Assembly (NCBI GenBank): GCA_014653375.1 | Contig: JACWEP010000002.1 | Coordinates: forward strand, 1-64,000 | Source: Pelagibacterales bacterium SAG-MED48 | GTDB lineage: Bacteria; Pseudomonadota; Alphaproteobacteria; Pelagibacterales; Pelagibacteraceae | Reading direction: 5' to 3' | Length of the DNA: 64,000 nt | Shown here: piece after piece, positions 9,207-17,262 of the stretch | Position numbering within the stretch: position 1 is the stretch's first letter | Layout of the letters: each line of letters opens with the position of its first letter | Program-made: the position numbers and the translations under genes | Notes under the pieces: model-generated | Told to the model about the DNA's origin: nothing | Database searches by the model: none | What the model saw: only the letters and a program-made list of their open reading frames with translations

Positions 9207-10349
9207 ATGATCAAAGAATTCACTATTGATATAAATGAAGACCAATTAACAAATATTAAATCAAAAATTGAGCACTATCCGTGGTCATCTATTGAAAACA
9301 TGGAAGAATGGACACATGGTACAAATAAAAAATATCTAAAAGAACTTTGTGATTATTGGTCAAAAGAATTTAGTTGGAAAAAACATGAGCAATTAATTAA
9401 TAGTTTTAAAAACTATAAAACCAATGTTGACGGAATAGATATTCATTTTATCAAAGAAGAAGGTAGTGGAAAAAACCCAAAGACTTTATTGCTATTGCAT
9501 GGATGGCCAGGCTCAGTAGTTGAGTTTTTAGAAATTATAAAGCCATTAGCTCATCCAGAGGAATTTGGTGGAAATATAGATGATGCATTTACAGTTATAG
9601 CTCCATCATTGCCTGGTTTTGGTTTTTCTGGAGCTCCAGAAGAACCAATTGGTCCAAGAAAAATTTCAGTAATTTTGAATAAGATGATGATAGAAAATTT
9701 AAATTATAAAAAATATGTAGCCCAAGGAGGTGATTGGGGAGCAACTATATGTAATTGGTTAGGATATGATCACTCAAATAATTGTAAAGCTATACATATT
9801 AACTGTTTAACTATGAGACATCCAGACGGACCTCAAACTAAAGAAGAGATTGATTGGCAAAATAAGTTTGATCAAGATCAAATTATACAAGATGGTTACA
9901 GAACTCAGCAAGCAACCAAACCTCAAACATTGAGTTATGCAATGATTGATAGTCCGGTTGGTATTGCTGCTTGGATTATTGAAAAGATCCATGGATGGTC
10001 TGATTTAAAAGATAATAATATTGAAAGTTCTTATTTGAAAGACACATTGTTAGCAAATATTATGGTCTATATTTTAACCAATACCTTTAATACAGCATCT
10101 TGGATATATTTTGGAAGACGAGAAGAGGGTGGAAGGTATTTTCCTAAAGATTTTAAGAAAATTAATATTCCAACTGGTATTGCAATGTTTCCAAAAGAAA
10201 TGTCAGAATGGCCCCCAAAATCTTATATTGAAAAAATATTTAATGTTCAGCATATAAGTAAAATGAGTGGTGGTGGTCATTTTGCTGCTTTAGAAAAACC
10301 TAGACTTTTAATTGAAGATATTAGAATGTTCTTTAAAAAAATTTCTTAA
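9207..10349 (+). CDS. Epoxide hydrolase, alpha/beta hydrolase fold with EHN domain
   Basis: A 380-residue protein. The N-terminal 100 residues match the epoxide hydrolase N-terminal (EHN) domain. Then come the oxyanion motif HGWPG (98-102), PSLPGFGFS, nucleophile Asp176 in QGGDWGA, and the catalytic base His358 in GGGHFAALEKP. The family hydrolyses epoxides to diols; some members are juvenile-hormone-type or general detoxifying hydrolases. No signal peptide, so cytoplasmic. It stands alone, divergent from the phosphate acyltransferase, with a 73-bp AT-rich gap holding both promoters. Confidence 0.9.
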   Translation: MIKEFTIDINEDQLTNIKSKIEHYPWSSIENMEEWTHGTNKKYLKELCDYWSKEFSWKKHEQLINSFKNYKTNVDGIDIHFIKEEGSGKNPKTLLLLHGWPGSVVEFLEIIKPLAHPEEFGGNIDDAFTVIAPSLPGFGFSGAPEEPIGPRKISVILNKMMIENLNYKKYVAQGGDWGATICNWLGYDHSNNCKAIHINCLTMRHPDGPQTKEEIDWQNKFDQDQIIQDGYRTQQATKPQTLSYAMIDSPVGIAAWIIEKIHGWSDLKDNNIESSYLKDTLLANIMVYILTNTFNTASWIYFGRREEGGRYFPKDFKKINIPTGIAMFPKEMSEWPPKSYIEKIFNVQHISKMSGGGHFAALEKPRLLIEDIRMFFKKIS

Positions 10350-10363
10350 TAAGTCAGAGATAA

Positions 10364-10975
10364 CGAATTATTGAAATTGTAACAAAAATTGCACCAATTT
10401 GTTTAGCTTTAATTATGCTTGGTCTAGGTCTTGATCTTACAATTAAAGATTTTACAAGAATATTAAGAAACCCAAAAGATTTTTTTGTTGGATTTTTTTC
10501 ACAATTAGTAATTTTACCAATTGTTGCTTTAGCTATAGCTTTAATACTAGATTTATCTGCTTTAATGGCTGTTGGTTTAATGATTATTGCAGCAGCTCCA
10601 GGAGGTGTAACATCAAATGTGTTAACTAAGTTTGCTAACTGAGATTTTGCTTTATCTATTTCTTTAACTGCAGTTGTTAGCTTAATAAGTATTATCTCTG
10701 TACCTTTTGTAATAATTACATCTACAGATATTTTAGCAGTTACTATATCCAGTAATATTTCAATGACTGGAATTGCTTAACAAAAATGTATTGCTTTAGA
10801 ATGTGGTTTACAAAATGGAACGCTAGCAGTGTTTGTTGTAACATTAATATTTGATCAAGTTATTTATATGGTACCTACAGCTGCTTATGCGCTTATTATG
10901 TATATAACTGGTTTTATCTTTATTTATAATTTAAGAAAATCTGATTATACACCTAAGATAGTTTTATATAAAATT
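10364..10975 (+). pseudogene. Decayed bile acid:sodium symporter family (SBF) gene
   Basis: One reading frame carries clear SBF-family sequence from IIEIVTKIAPICLALIMLGLGLDLT (10367 on, read in two parts) through AAPGGVTSNVLTKFAN, then an in-frame TGA at 10640, then DFALSISLTAVVSLISIISVP, a TAA at 10778, then QKCIALECGLQNGTLAVFV and a last helix. Between the second and third parts roughly 80-100 residues of the family (the helices before ALECGLQNG) are missing. No ATG precedes the homologous start; the codon there is ATT. Two stops plus an internal deletion make this a pseudogene. It abuts the tail of the convergent gene at 10988. Confidence 0.85.
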
Positions 10976-10987
10976 ATCTTTTTAAAC

Positions 10988-11950
10988 TTAAGAGTTAATA
11001 ATCTTAATTTGGTTAAAAACTCTATATAAAAAATTACTTAAATCTTTCATATTCATTTCTTGTATCTTAGTTAAATTTTTCATTGTCTTTCCTTTAATGT
11101 TTAATGAGAGAAGTTTCTTTTCATTCCTTATTAAAAAATCAGTTCTGATTAAATATTTTAATTTTCTAACAACGGTTGGTCTAGGTATACCTGTTATATC
11201 AGATATTGACATCGCATTAACACCCACATCATCAGAGCCCTGAGCTAATTTATGAAAACTTTTTCTATTTAAAGTTTTTGATTTAAAATCTTTGTTTTGT
11301 ATGGTATTTAACATAACCACCATACCAATAGCTAAAGTTTCCAAGTCAGTATAATTATTTCTCCACCGATTAGTAAAAATAAATAAGAATTTATAAAAAT
11401 GATACCAACAAAAAGAAAAATTTTCTTTTATTGAATTTGAAATTTCACTTAATTCAAATTCTTTATTCGTAACCATTTCTTTAACCAATAGTGCATTTAA
11501 TTTTTGAATTAAAATGCATAAATCTTTTAAAGTATCTTTTGCTTTGGCCGTTATAAATGCAGATCTATTTAGAAAAATTTTTTTCCCAGTTTTTTTAATT
11601 ATACCTTTCTTCTCTAATTCAAGTATTTTACGCCTAACACTTTCTTTAGGCATTTTAAGGTCATGTGCAATATCACTAATATTTATATTTTGAATTTCTA
11701 ATTCCTTATCTTTATAAAAAGCTTCATAATCAATTATTAATCCATTTTTTCTATAAAATATTAAGTTTCTATTAATAAAGTAAATTAAGATTACAAATTT
11801 ATCAATATCCTGAAATACGTTGTATGAACGAATTAACCAATTAGTAATAAGTGGATACCAAAATGGTGCTAGATTACTAAAATTTTTATCTATGATTTGA
11901 AAAATTTTATTTTCATCAATCTGATTTGATATACTAGGTAAAGCATTCAT
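10988..11950 (-). CDS. Protein with two predicted winged-helix DNA-binding regions, function unknown
   Basis: A 320-residue, soluble, lysine-rich protein. Residues about 88-130 (ISDIAHDLKMPKESVRRKILELEKKGIIKK) and 245-285 (ISDITGIPRPTVVRKLKYLIRTDFLIRN), each quoted here as a motif region rather than a verified domain, both read as MarR/IclR-like winged helices: an xxDIA/ITxxPxxxVxRKLxxL recognition helix followed by a basic wing. The two halves resemble each other, suggesting an internal duplication. No ligand domain is recognised. A transcriptional regulator is the likely role. It is monocistronic and next to a pseudogene. Confidence 0.65.
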   Translation of the reverse strand: MNALPSISNQIDENKIFQIIDKNFSNLAPFWYPLITNWLIRSYNVFQDIDKFVILIYFINRNLIFYRKNGLIIDYEAFYKDKELEIQNINISDIAHDLKMPKESVRRKILELEKKGIIKKTGKKIFLNRSAFITAKAKDTLKDLCILIQKLNALLVKEMVTNKEFELSEISNSIKENFSFCWYHFYKFLFIFTNRWRNNYTDLETLAIGMVVMLNTIQNKDFKSKTLNRKSFHKLAQGSDDVGVNAMSISDITGIPRPTVVRKLKYLIRTDFLIRNEKKLLSLNIKGKTMKNLTKIQEMNMKDLSNFLYRVFNQIKIINS

Positions 11951-12037
11951 TAATTTTTAAAAAAACCCATTTTGAACATTGTGAAAAAGAAGTCAACCCA
12001 TTTTGGACAATTCCTTAGTTTTAAATTTATATGAATT

Positions 12038-12331
12038 ATGTTTTATTGCTGCATGAGTATGAATAACTTAAGCAGAACTTCTAATATTATTCAATTTAAC
12101 AGAACTGCTAATGCAATCGACCTGAATAAATTACCTAATATTGTTGAGACCCCAAATGTTAACTTAGAAGTTCTGAGTAAAAAAATTGAACCTAAAGTTC
12201 GAAAAAAAGTTTGTATCAATAAACTTAATCATAAGCTTCTTGTGATTCAAAAGAAAAATAAATTAATTAACACTGCGATTATAAGCTCAATTTTTCTAAC
12301 AGTGGGTCTAATAGGTTTTGTTGCAGGTTAA
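12038..12331 (+). CDS. Small tail-anchored membrane protein, unknown
   Basis: Up to 97 residues. The first 70 are polar and basic; residues about 76-97 form a single hydrophobic helix (AIISSIFLTVGLIGFVAG) with a lysine-rich stretch before it, so the bulk should face the cytoplasm. ATG codons at 12038, 12053 and 12059 could all serve; the last gives MNNLSRTSN and may be the real start. It overlaps the convergent dehydrogenase gene by 4 bp. No family recognised. A similar size and layout is seen at 52510, without sequence likeness. Confidence 0.5.
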   Translation: MFYCCMSMNNLSRTSNIIQFNRTANAIDLNKLPNIVETPNVNLEVLSKKIEPKVRKKVCINKLNHKLLVIQKKNKLINTAIISSIFLTVGLIGFVAG

Positions 12332-13335
12332 GAGCTTTTTAAAGTTTCTAAATCTTTTTTAATAATATCAGGAATTGAAATTTCTTTTTTTAAATTTTTT
12401 TTATATCGACTAAACTTATTTTGTCCTGGATACATTATTTCTTTAATTCCTTTAATTTTTGGAAGCTTTTTAATTGTTTTAATATTATCTTTAATTCTTT
12501 GATTGTAATTTTTTTGAAATAAATTTGCTCTAAAAGTTATAAATAAATGTCCTATATTCTGGGGACCTGAAAAATCATCAAAAGGGTCTTTAACTCTTCC
12601 TGCATGATTACCACCGGTTAAAACTCCACTTAAAATATCTACCATCCAAGCAAGGCCAGAGCCTCTAAATCCTGCAATTGGAAGTTGAACGCCCTCTAAA
12701 GCTTTTTTAGCATCTGTTGTTGGTTTTCCAAATTTATCTAATGCAACACCTTCTGGAATTTTTTGATTATTTCTTGCAGCTACTCTAATTTTACCTCTAT
12801 TTATAACTGAGATTGATGTGTCTAATATAAAAGGAATTTTAGAACCAGTAGGGGCTCCAAAACAAACGGGATTAGTTCCAAATAAACTTTTTAAAGCACC
12901 ATGAGGAGCAACAGCAGGAGGTGCATTAGTGTAAATCATTGCAATTAAATTTTTCTTAACAGCTTGTTCAGCGTAATAACCTGACAATCCATAGTGACCG
13001 CTATTCTTAACAGCAACCATTCCAATTCCAGTTTTTTGAGCATTTTTAATTGCTGTTTTAATTCCAATTTCAGCTGCAACAAATCCAATACTATTATTTG
13101 CATCAATATGTGAAATTGATTGTGAAATTTTCTTTATTTTAATTTTAGGCTTTGGATTAATTACTTTTTTTGAAATACGATCACAATACATCTTTAATCT
13201 TGATAAACCATGGCCGTATGCACCAACTAATTCTGCATTTATTAATGCGTTAGTAGAAATTTGAGCATGATCTTTACTTAGGCCAAATTTTTGAAAAATT
13301 TCAGTTATTTCTTTTCTAAGTTTTTGGGTTTTCAC
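12328..13335 (-). CDS. Ldh_2 family malate/L-lactate (sulfolactate?) dehydrogenase
   Basis: A 335-residue member of the NAD(P)-dependent malate/L-lactate dehydrogenase type 2 family, recognised by AYGHGLSRLKMY (catalytic His), SGHYGLSGYYA, TNAPPAVAPHGA, FGTNPVCFG and the GKIRVAARNNQKIPEG segment. Family members include ureidoglycolate dehydrogenase, YlbC/AllD and ComC/SlcC sulfolactate dehydrogenase. It starts 2 bp after the TauC-like permease and so is the last gene of the tauABC-like operon, which favours a sulfonate such as sulfolactate as substrate. This assignment is context-based; the family does not allow the substrate to be read directly. Confidence 0.8.
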   Translation of the reverse strand: MKTQKLRKEITEIFQKFGLSKDHAQISTNALINAELVGAYGHGLSRLKMYCDRISKKVINPKPKIKIKKISQSISHIDANNSIGFVAAEIGIKTAIKNAQKTGIGMVAVKNSGHYGLSGYYAEQAVKKNLIAMIYTNAPPAVAPHGALKSLFGTNPVCFGAPTGSKIPFILDTSISVINRGKIRVAARNNQKIPEGVALDKFGKPTTDAKKALEGVQLPIAGFRGSGLAWMVDILSGVLTGGNHAGRVKDPFDDFSGPQNIGHLFITFRANLFQKNYNQRIKDNIKTIKKLPKIKGIKEIMYPGQNKFSRYKKNLKKEISIPDIIKKDLETLKSS

Positions 13336-13337
13336 GA

Positions 13338-15248
13338 TTACCCTTTACCTCGCCATGGAATATATTTGTCTATAAGCTTTCTTAGAGTTACATCAAATAA
13401 CAAACCCAGCATCCCCATAACAAAAATAGTGATCCAAATAACCTCATATTGGAAGTATTTTTTAGCAACATTTTCAACAAAACCAATACCAGTTGTTCCT
13501 GCTAAAAACTCAGCAGCAACTAATGTTCCCCAACACATACCAATTGCAACTCTAACCCCAGTTAAAATCTCAGGTAATGAATTTGGAAATATTACATATC
13601 TTAAAATTTGCCATCTAGAGGCGCCTAAAGAGTGTGATGCATGAATTTTTGATAATTGAGTTCCAGATGCACCAGCTCTAGCTGAAATAATCATGATGGA
13701 AAACGATACCATAAATAGTAAAAACACTTTTCCAACGTTATCAATTCCAAGTACTGATATGATAAGTGGAGCCCAAGCAAGTGGTGGCACAGGTCTATAT
13801 AATTCAATTAATGGATCAAAAAACCCTTTAGCAAATCTATTTAAGCCCATAAACAATCCAAGAGGTACTCCTAAAATAATTCCAATTACTAAACCTAACA
13901 ATACTCTTAAAAAAGAGTCCCATATGTGACCCATTGGGATAGGTATTTTGAATAAACTAAACTCTCCAGACACTACGCTTAAAACTTTACTTTTAAAGTT
14001 AGGCTCAACTACACCAAATTCATTATGGACAGGGTATTTGCCTGGAATAATATCTGCTATCCAGTCAGGTAAAATAAAACCAACAATTTTACTTACATCC
14101 ATCATTTCAAACCAAAGCAACGGAATATTTTTAAATCCAACACTTGGTTTTGATAGAAGAATAAATTTGCTTAATGTGTCTGATGGTTTCGGTAACCATC
14201 TACCGGAACCTTGTTCAGAGCAGTTTGGGCCGCTTGATACAATAGTTCCTGCTGGAAATAAAAGAATGTCAACTAATCTTAAAGATCCTTGTTCATTCTT
14301 TTGAACTTCATCAAACGTAAGTATAGATTTTTGAATTCCATCTAATGTTTTTGGTGGAAAAATACTTGCGTATTCAATTCGTCTTGCAATTTTAAGAACA
14401 TCTTTAGCTAATGTTGAGGCTACTTCTTCACTATCATCTGCTGCTTTTCTAAATTCTTTAACATCATCTTTAATTTCTTTTATTACTGATTTGTACTGAA
14501 AGTTATGATTTCTTAATTTGAAAAATTGATCACTTATAACTTTTAATTCTTGAGCAGCAGCATCAAATTTTAAACCTTTATCAGTTTTAGGAATTGTTGG
14601 AACTTCAACTGTATTTTCTACAGCAGTTCCAGATGCACCCCAGCCCCCTTCAGCTTGAGCATCGATTAATCTTTTATTTCTTTGCTCTAAAGTTTCATAA
14701 GGATAATCTTCTTTTTTAAATTCATTAGATAATTGATCAATTTTACTAGCAAGTTCTGAAATTTTAATCTTTGTTTGATTTTCAAGTAAGCTTTCACTCG
14801 TTAATAATGGTATGGTTGATTTAGTTTTATCAATTAATCCAATTAAAAATGATCTGTGCTGTTCACTAATTTCTTTTGAGTTTTGAATTTCATTTTTAAG
14901 TTTAGCTATATTTTTATTTTCAGATTTAATAATGGATGTACTTTTGAATTCTCTTTCTTCAATTGGGAATAAATATTTTAATGATAATAAAGAGTCATTT
15001 ACTTTACCAACTTGACACAATTCGTTAGCTGATTGAGGGTAAAAAGATTTAGCTATATCCCATGAATAATACAGCCATGTAAGTAAAATGACGCTACTTC
15101 CAACAATAATCCAGTGTGTACCTCCTTTAGCTCTTTCAGGGTTTCCAAACACTGCATCAACTTTTTCAGTTCTAATAAGCTTTCGGCCATACATAATGCA
15201 GCCAATGATAGCTACAATAATTGCAAAGGTGATAAATTGAGTAAACAT
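13338..15248 (-). CDS. tauC: TauC/SsuC-like ABC permease with large N-terminal insertion
   Basis: A 636-residue protein, more than twice the usual 250-290 of TauC. The last 220 residues are a standard permease domain with the EAA-type loop (SHSLGASRWQILRYVIFPNSLPEI) and end LIDKYIPWRGKG. Two hydrophobic segments lie at residues about 3-20 and 46-65. About 370 residues follow before the permease domain, largely charged and heptad-like (SELASKIDQLSNEFKKED, VIKEIKDDVKEFRKAADDSEE), so a predicted periplasmic coiled-coil or helical insert. The gene starts 1 bp after tauB and ends 2 bp before the Ldh_2 gene. Confidence 0.85.
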   Translation of the reverse strand: MFTQFITFAIIVAIIGCIMYGRKLIRTEKVDAVFGNPERAKGGTHWIIVGSSVILLTWLYYSWDIAKSFYPQSANELCQVGKVNDSLLSLKYLFPIEEREFKSTSIIKSENKNIAKLKNEIQNSKEISEQHRSFLIGLIDKTKSTIPLLTSESLLENQTKIKISELASKIDQLSNEFKKEDYPYETLEQRNKRLIDAQAEGGWGASGTAVENTVEVPTIPKTDKGLKFDAAAQELKVISDQFFKLRNHNFQYKSVIKEIKDDVKEFRKAADDSEEVASTLAKDVLKIARRIEYASIFPPKTLDGIQKSILTFDEVQKNEQGSLRLVDILLFPAGTIVSSGPNCSEQGSGRWLPKPSDTLSKFILLSKPSVGFKNIPLLWFEMMDVSKIVGFILPDWIADIIPGKYPVHNEFGVVEPNFKSKVLSVVSGEFSLFKIPIPMGHIWDSFLRVLLGLVIGIILGVPLGLFMGLNRFAKGFFDPLIELYRPVPPLAWAPLIISVLGIDNVGKVFLLFMVSFSIMIISARAGASGTQLSKIHASHSLGASRWQILRYVIFPNSLPEILTGVRVAIGMCWGTLVAAEFLAGTTGIGFVENVAKKYFQYEVIWITIFVMGMLGLLFDVTLRKLIDKYIPWRGKG

Positions 15249-15249
15249 T

Positions 15250-16047
15250 TTATATATCCTTACCCATTATTTCTTCTTCCATGTTCCAAATCATGGTTAA
15301 AATCTCTTCTCTTTTACTGGTAAAATCTTTTAAGTTTTTGATATCTCTTAAATCTTCTTTTAATCCCATTGATGCAAATGGAAGATTATATTCTTTATGA
15401 ATTCTTCCAGGTCTTGGTGCCATTACATAAAGTCTTTCACCAAGTAATAGTGCTTCTTCTACCGAGTGCGTGATTAAAATGATTGTCTTTCCAGTTTCTT
15501 TCCAAATTTTTAAAACAAGAGACTGCATTTTTTCTCTAGTAAGTGCATCTAGAGCCCCCAATGGTTCATCCATTAAAATTAAATCTGGATCATTTATTAA
15601 ACATCTTGCAAGAGCAACTCTTTGCTGCATACCACCTGACAATTGATATGTAGGGGTGTTACCAAATCCTTGAAGACCAACAATTTCTAACCATTCTTCA
15701 ACTTTTTTTGCAGTTTCAATTGGATCCACTTTTTTCATTCTTAATCCAAAATTCACATTTTCCGCAACAGTTAACCATTCAAACAATGCTCCTTGTTGAA
15801 ATACCATTCCTCTTTCAACACCAGGTCCATTAATCTCATTTCCGCCTAAAATTATTTGGCCAGAAGTCGGTCTTAAAAAGCCAGCTGTAATATTTAATAA
15901 GGTTGTTTTACCACAACCAGATGGACCAAGAACAGTTAATAGTTCTCCTTTTTTTAAAGTAAAGTTTACATCTTTTAATGCGTGAACAGTATCTCCCTTA
16001 GGAGTTTTAAAAATCATGTTTAGATTTTGTGAAACTAGATCACTCAT
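15250..16047 (-). CDS. tauB: Taurine/sulfonate-type ABC transporter ATP-binding protein
   Basis: A 265-residue ATPase. Walker A GPSGCGKTT at residues 41-49, signature LSGGMQQRV, Walker B LILMDEPLGALD and switch His in ITHSVEEA. The overall sequence matches the TauB/SsuB/nitrate-type cluster. It is the middle gene of the tauABC-like operon: tauA lies upstream across an 88-bp gap with a hairpin, tauC follows after 1 bp. It powers import of the TauA ligand. Confidence 0.88.
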   Translation of the reverse strand: MSDLVSQNLNMIFKTPKGDTVHALKDVNFTLKKGELLTVLGPSGCGKTTLLNITAGFLRPTSGQIILGGNEINGPGVERGMVFQQGALFEWLTVAENVNFGLRMKKVDPIETAKKVEEWLEIVGLQGFGNTPTYQLSGGMQQRVALARCLINDPDLILMDEPLGALDALTREKMQSLVLKIWKETGKTIILITHSVEEALLLGERLYVMAPRPGRIHKEYNLPFASMGLKEDLRDIKNLKDFTSKREEILTMIWNMEEEIMGKDI

Positions 16048-16080
16048 AAGAATACTTTATATTAGAATGTTTTAAAAAAA

Positions 16081-16110
16081 TAGGCACCAATTATTTCTAA
16101 TTGGCGCCTA
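16081..16110 (-). terminator. Hairpin with U-tract between tauA and tauB
   Basis: On the minus strand TAGGCGCCAATT, loop AGAAAT, AATTGGTGCCTA: a 12-bp stem with one G-U pair, extendable by two A-T pairs, followed by seven T's. This is a classic intrinsic terminator shape, 25 bp past the tauA stop and 33 bp before tauB. As tauB and tauC have no other obvious promoter, partial read-through is likely. Confidence 0.82.
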
Positions 16111-16135
16111 TTAAAATTTGTTTTACGCTCTAAAA

Positions 16136-17077
16136 TTAAAGAGGTAAAAAGCTTGTATCAACTGCTCCGTCTGGAGTGCTCATTCCTTTTAAGAAACCAG
16201 CAAGGTTTCCAGAAGTCATAGACTTTTCAGTTTCAGCAGGTGAAAGAAATTTAAATCCACCGATTGTTTCTTTCATATCAGCAACTTTCATTTCAGCATC
16301 TTTTGCTATTACGTTCATATCTGATTTACCAGATGCGTATCTAGCATTTGCCTCGTGAGTTACTTCGATGAAAGTTCTTAACATTCCTGGATTTTCTTTC
16401 ATGAACTTGTCAGTTACTGATGTAATATCTATACCTAAGATACCAGCATCTCTAGCTTCTTGAACTGTTAAAAGTCTAGTTCCAACTGCAGTTGCAGCTT
16501 TGATAGAGTTTCCACCAAATAGACAAGACATAACAACGTCACCACTTACTAATGCAGCAGCACCTTCTTCTGGGTCCATTTGAATAACATCCATTTTAGA
16601 TCTGTCAGCACCAACAACTTTCATACTTTCGTCAAAAACGTATTCAGCCATTGTTCCTAGTGGAACAGCAACTTTTTTACCTTCTAACTCAGAACCATTT
16701 GCTTTTGTAATACCAGAAGCATTAGATGTAACACATGTAGTTCCACCCATTCCATATTCCATAGCAATATCAACAAGTTTTAAAGGAGCTTTTGATTTTA
16801 CAGCATTAATGAAAGGCACTAAACCTTGTGAGTAAGAAATATCAATATCTCCTGCTAACATAGCATCAGTCATTGCACCACCATTTGAAAAGTTAGTCCA
16901 TTTAACTGGAACACCAAGTGCTTTTTCGTAAATACCTTTTACTTTATCTTCTTGGTTTGGCGTAGGCCATTCTAGAAAGAATGCAACTCTAACTTCTTTT
17001 GCAGCTGAATTTGCAACTGAAATAGAAAGGTTAAGAGCAACGATTGAACCAAGAATAAAACTTAATATTTTTTTCAT
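16136..17077 (-). CDS. tauA: Taurine/sulfonate-type ABC transporter substrate-binding protein
   Basis: A 313-residue periplasmic binding protein of the TauA/SsuA/NrtA (NMT1-like) class. Signal peptide in residues 1-25 (ends SVANSAA before KEVRVAFF). Typical motifs are GGAMTDAMLAGDIDISYSQG, VTSNASGI and GKKVAVPLGT. The ribosome site is AGGGG, 8 bases before ATG. It leads the operon tauA-tauB-tauC-Ldh_2 and diverges from the aminotransferase at 17263. Taurine is the favoured ligand because of the aminotransferase/alanine dehydrogenase pair next door, but other sulfonates or small anions are possible. Confidence 0.85.
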   Translation of the reverse strand: MKKILSFILGSIVALNLSISVANSAAKEVRVAFFLEWPTPNQEDKVKGIYEKALGVPVKWTNFSNGGAMTDAMLAGDIDISYSQGLVPFINAVKSKAPLKLVDIAMEYGMGGTTCVTSNASGITKANGSELEGKKVAVPLGTMAEYVFDESMKVVGADRSKMDVIQMDPEEGAAALVSGDVVMSCLFGGNSIKAATAVGTRLLTVQEARDAGILGIDITSVTDKFMKENPGMLRTFIEVTHEANARYASGKSDMNVIAKDAEMKVADMKETIGGFKFLSPAETEKSMTSGNLAGFLKGMSTPDGAVDTSFLPL

Positions 17078-17156
17078 TTATTCCCCTGTGTTAATTTAAT
17101 TAAATTACACTCATTAAAATTGAAATTAGAAGGTATGTAAAACAAAAAAGTATAAT

Positions 17157-17179
17157 CTATACAATTTAAGGTTGTATAG
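17157..17179. promoter_or_regulatory. Perfect dyad (candidate operator) in the tauA/aminotransferase divergent region
   Basis: CTATACAA (17157-17164), 7-base spacer, TTGTATAG (17172-17179): an 8-bp perfect inverted repeat of the GntR-like operator type. It directly abuts a TATAAT box (17151-17156) facing the aminotransferase gene and lies midway between the two divergent start codons. No regulator gene is adjacent. Confidence 0.6.
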
Positions 17180-17262
17180 AAAATATCCTAGTTTATATAT
17201 TTATTTTAGTCTAAAGAGGCCTTAGATTAGAAAATAATTTAAATATATATAGAGAGAAATTT

